This document shows positions 60,340 through 64,000 of a stretch of 64,000 bases of DNA, piece by piece (position 1 is the stretch's first letter; every line of letters begins with the position of its first letter). The DNA comes from Dreissena polymorpha. Its lineage: Eukaryota; Mollusca; Bivalvia; Myida; Dreissenidae. The DNA lies in NCBI RefSeq assembly GCF_020536995.1, contig NC_068366.1, positions 28,500,918 to 28,564,917 on the forward strand, written 5' to 3'. A program made the position numbers and the translations under genes. The notes below the pieces were generated by a model. That model was not told the origin of the DNA, ran no database searches, and worked only from the letters and a program-made list of their open reading frames with translations.

Positions 60340-62745
60340 TATTTAAACAGTACGATTTCTTATTTGTATTTCACAAGATTTGTTTCAAAAACACGATAAT
60401 CGAAATACTGTATGTGTTTTATGGTTAAATGTTACTTAGTGATTGTTTATATGTGTGTTATCTAAATGCATTTTGTTTCAGTTCACATTTATTAAGAAAC
60501 ATGCGAGTATTTCATCGAATGTATTAAGTTGTTGATTTTTACATTTCTTGCTAAACATTTCAATACAAGTCATACTGGATTTGTTTTTTTTAGCATGTAA
60601 AATTATACAAAATCATGAAATACCAAGTAACCATGTTTTTCTAAAATCACTTGAACAGTAAAGCAGACCACTACTTTCGTATATTTTATAAATTGTATGA
60701 AAATAAAAATGTTTTATTACAGTTTTGGCATTTTAAACTAACAAATATTTCGAAAAACGGTGGATATATTAACAAATAGGACATCTTACAATACAACGAA
60801 CTAATTACATAAATATTCATTGTATTATTGGGGCCCTGTTTGTGGCAGCCATGCTGTTTTTTTCTGTTCACACCAGGTTCTTATTTTACTTCTGAGTACA
60901 TTTAAGTGTAACAGGCTTATTGGTTCGTTTTCTGTTACTACCTGTAAACCCGGGTTTAACAAAACTAGTCATATAATAAAACATTAAACAAATGCAATTA
61001 CACGCAGTTTATTTGAAAGTACAACTCAAATAATAAATACCAGAACACACACACACACATATTAAATGTTTTTTTACTGACTAATCGGTTAATAGAACTT
61101 ACTTAATATTAGAAAATATACTAATATACCAGAATGGTTTTAACTGACTTTTCAGAACTATAGTACTGACTAAAATTAAAATACAAAACAAAAACATAAA
61201 ATATGTCTTACTTACTTTTCGTCTTTAACTAGGGCAGGAGCTGCCTTTAGTGTTCGTGATAAAAAGCCCCTTACATCATACAGGTCTTGCCTTAAGTTGA
61301 AAAACAAAGTGACAAAAATACATTGTTTAATACGCTAGACTCTACATAAACGGAAATATATATGGGCCTCCCATTTTTACAACTAAAACACCATGCATTC
61401 AATGAGGAATAAATGGTCAACAAAGAAAGTTGGCAAAGAAATATTGTATACAAGATGACATTGAAAAAGAGTAAAATAAGACTGGATACTAAATTGCAAA
61501 AATAGACTTCGTAATGTAAAAATAATCATTCCTGCTACATAAATGTGCGTGCTGTTATGTCGTATTTCATTTTAGAAACAGTATGTTCAATATGATGTAA
61601 AACATAAGGTTTATTAGAAAAAACAAGTAACGTTTAATGTGGTTCTAGTGACCGTATTGAGCATAGAATATTTTAAGAATCGTATTTTCAAAGCTCTTAA
61701 GAAAAGTCTTCATTATGGTTTGTTCTGTAGCGTGTTGTTTGTATATGCCTTAGTTTTGTATACAACTAATAACACAGACACCACAATATGGGCAGTTATT
61801 AAGAAAGTTATAGTGTAAAGATTCACCTGATATAAACTATGTTTTTCCTTTATTAATTTGGTAACACCAAGTAGTATCAATTGTTTGTTTAATATTTTCT
61901 GTAAAAAGATGGGCCTTTATTTTCAAGGCAAATGTTCGATTGCCTTAAAAAAAGTTTAGACTGTGTAGCCATGGCTGGCAGGCTTACCAGATATTGTTTA
62001 TGGTGTTACAGTTGGCAATTATAATCAACGTAAAGAATACCAGACTTTGATTTATTTGTCTACATGTGTGGAGAAGTGGTGTGTGAATTGGATACCTTAT
62101 CCAAATAATATGTATGTGTGTATAATTGGTTTGTAAATCAGTATGCCGATGAACGCATTACGTAATGATGTGGTAAGTGTTTATGTGTATTGTCATTTGA
62201 TTTAATTTTTGATGATAAAGGATTAAAATGTATAAGACAAAATGTTTAAAAAATTGTAAGTAAATCCATCCAACAATAAGGATCGAGCTCTCGGAAGAAA
62301 ATTTACGTCATTGATTTACGCCATTGATCCATTTACTTTTTAAACACTATATCCCCATTATGTAATTTACTCCGTTACTCGATTTACCTCCGTTAACTGA
62401 TAAGGCTCCATTAAATTTGTCAAGTTCACTGATATCCTGCTCATTTAACCGATCTGGCCCAATCACCAATTTTAATCATCGACCGAATTACCAAATAATT
62501 CCATCAACCTATTTGCCTCGTCAGCCGGTTTACTCCCACTTTCAGATTTACAACATTTGCTGATTCACAAATATAATTGATGTATCCCTACACTGCGCTG
62601 CTAATTTTCGTTTTGTGGCTTTTGCAATTATTTGCTGACTTTGGACTTTTGTCACTAAGAAAGATCGTTTTTTATGTAGATAACTATTCTCACCTGTTTA
62701 TTTGCAGAGGTTAATTGCTGATGCGTAAAGGGAAATGTTGATACT
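60340..62745 (+). pseudogene. Unit E: heavily decayed Kazal gene copy
   Basis: TATTTAAA at 60340-60347 follows GATCCGGTTTACCCTCTACT. A leader-like stretch ends at a GTATGT. A signal-exon relic lies at about 60829-60881 (CCCTGTTTGTGGCAGCCATG) but its acceptor AG is gone. No Kazal core is detectable. The last-exon relic at 62708-62745 (GCAG, then AGGTTAATTGCTGATGCG) has a stop in the expected frame. Between them the sequence is AT-rich intron remnant. Confidence 0.65.
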
Positions 62746-62749
62746 CAAG

Positions 62750-63725
62750 AAGAGCACTCAACAAGTGAGGCATTTACAGAAGATACTATGCAGAAAATAT
62801 TATTGGAATTACGCAATTGGTGTTGACTTACTGTATTTTTGCCATAAAGGTATCTTTATAATAAAAACGTTTCTGACGACATGTCACTACAGCATAGTTA
62901 AAATAATGTGCATATAACATTTAACGCATTTGTAATTTACCATTGACCATTTTCATACATGAAGCTTTGCAGCATTCCTTGTACCGTATTTCAATACGTT
63001 TTCGTAATATTATAATGTGATCCTAGTTTTTCTTCAGATTCTGTTTTGCCTAGAAAGGAACATTTCCCGTAAAAGACAGTCATGCAGAACATACATTAGC
63101 TTCTGTCATCTTAATTTTATGAAAGTTGCAATGTCAATATTGAAACTAGAATATGGTGATACTACAGAAAGGACTAGGATGTGGAAAATAAATGTGCCTA
63201 TTTATTCAGTCTGCAATTCATTTGAATATACACCATTAGAAAATAATGTACTGGGTGCATTTCCGTAGTGTACGTTATTATATATGGCCGTGTAATTGAT
63301 TAAGCAATATGGCAACTCGTCATTGGAAAGATGCTTCTGAAAATCAGTACTGTAGCATTGCATGTCATATATTTTATTAAGTTTGCAGTTTATATGCATT
63401 TTATTGATTTATTGAATCTTCTTTTATAATGATGTAGTGAAGTGTTGTTATGATGTCCTTAATATGGCTTTCTTAAAATCTTTTAGATTGTAGTAAATTA
63501 ATTACAACGATTTAATTGGTTTCAAGTGTGTTCTAACTTTTTTTAAACAACACGTATAATCGATGATAATTGTGTTTGGATTTTTATCCCAAAAACATAA
63601 GCAACCACGATGAAATGCAATGAAGATGTGGGACATTTTTGTGGCGCTGAAGATGGTGGTGGTGCTGCTGTTGATGAAAAATATGCTAATGATTATTGTC
63701 ATGGTAAGAACTAGGTCGGTGTCTG
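62750..63725. other. AT-rich spacer, nothing seen
   Basis: Short frames only. No exon, promoter or repeat supported. Confidence 0.35.
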
Positions 63726-63729
63726 CGTT

Positions 63730-64000
63730 AGTGCCAGCTTGCATGTCCTCCGTTGTGGACATCCGTGTTAGTGCTAGCTTGCACATCATCTGTTGTGTAC
63801 ATCTGTGTTAGAGCCAGCTTGCACGTCATGTGTTAAGAACATCAGTAAGAGACAGCTTGCCTGTCATTTCTTGTAGACATTAAAGTCAGAGCCAGAAAAA
63901 AAATCTCAGTTGTGGATATCTGTCTTAGAGCCAGCTTGCACGTCATCTGTTGTTTACATTCTTGTATAACCATCTTGTACATCATCTGTTGTGGAAATCT
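63730..64000. repeat. Minisatellite, about 41 bp unit, running off the window
   Basis: Seven degenerate units of 38-42 bp around CCAGCTTGCACGTCATCTGT followed by TGTGGACATCTGTGTTAGAG, beginning near 63731, 63773, 63815, 63853, 63893, 63932 and 63971. The array continues past the window edge. Confidence 0.85.

Overview
The window looks like AT-rich nuclear DNA from a bivalve-type mollusc. It has split genes with GT-AG introns, TATA boxes and AATAAA signals, LINE fragments, tRNA-derived short repeats, long introns and gene-poor spacers. Two dispersed repeats (11957-12386 and 25436-26918) are of a kind I associate with bivalve genomes. The BEN-domain, BIR-RING and Kazal genes also fit a mollusc. 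Species cannot be read from the sequence; a heterodont bivalve is only a guess.

Layout. 0-9 kb: a 1.5 kb element with 39 bp terminal inverted repeats (2339-3858), a LINE 3' coding fragment (4268-4594), a tRNA-derived repeat (5272-5530), then an intact, apparently intronless BIR-RING inhibitor-of-apoptosis gene (6611-7312) with a TATA box and a palindromic pair of CACGTG boxes, followed by a hairpin-forming repeat (7917-8345). 9-13 kb: an unusual block of GTTCT/AGAAC palindromes, then a five-exon BEN-domain gene (10255-12850) with two tandemly duplicated exons and an in-frame TAA just before the BEN domain. 13-15.8 kb: a recent 211 bp tandem duplication and plain AT-rich spacer.

15.8-62.9 kb is built from diverged copies of a large segment, called here units D (15.8-20.3 kb), C (29.9-34.9 kb), A (39.2-46.6 kb), B (49.2-60.1 kb) and a decayed unit E (60.3-62.8 kb). 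The full unit carries a small secreted Kazal protease-inhibitor gene. Only unit A's gene is whole: 5 exons, 108 residues, signal peptide plus two Kazal domains, with the start codon split by intron 1. The copies in C and B have one Kazal exon each and are broken. E keeps only a promoter, a leader exon and a last-exon relic. Downstream of the Kazal gene, units A and B share a decayed antisense coiled-coil exon.

Elements inserted between or within the units: a GC-rich CCGG minisatellite (20.62-21.14 kb), a 5'-truncated LINE with a 33 bp target-site duplication (21.68-24.07 kb), a Val-tRNA-like repeat (24.49-24.56 kb), a 1.5 kb bivalve-type repeat containing a four-copy 183 bp tandem array (25.44-26.92 kb), a TAA microsatellite (35.1 kb), and a 2.45 kb element with 86 bp inverted ends (52446-54892) that contains a GC-rich foldback. 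A 516 bp tRNA-derived repeat with inverted ends sits inside unit B. The window ends in a roughly 41 bp minisatellite.

No viral or LTR-type element, CRISPR array or rRNA was recognised. The two genes that look whole on inspection are the IAP gene and the unit A Kazal gene. The points I would look at first are the split start codon and birth-and-death history of the Kazal array, the nested inverted-repeat insertion in unit B with a matching empty site in unit C, and the BEN gene with its in-frame stop.
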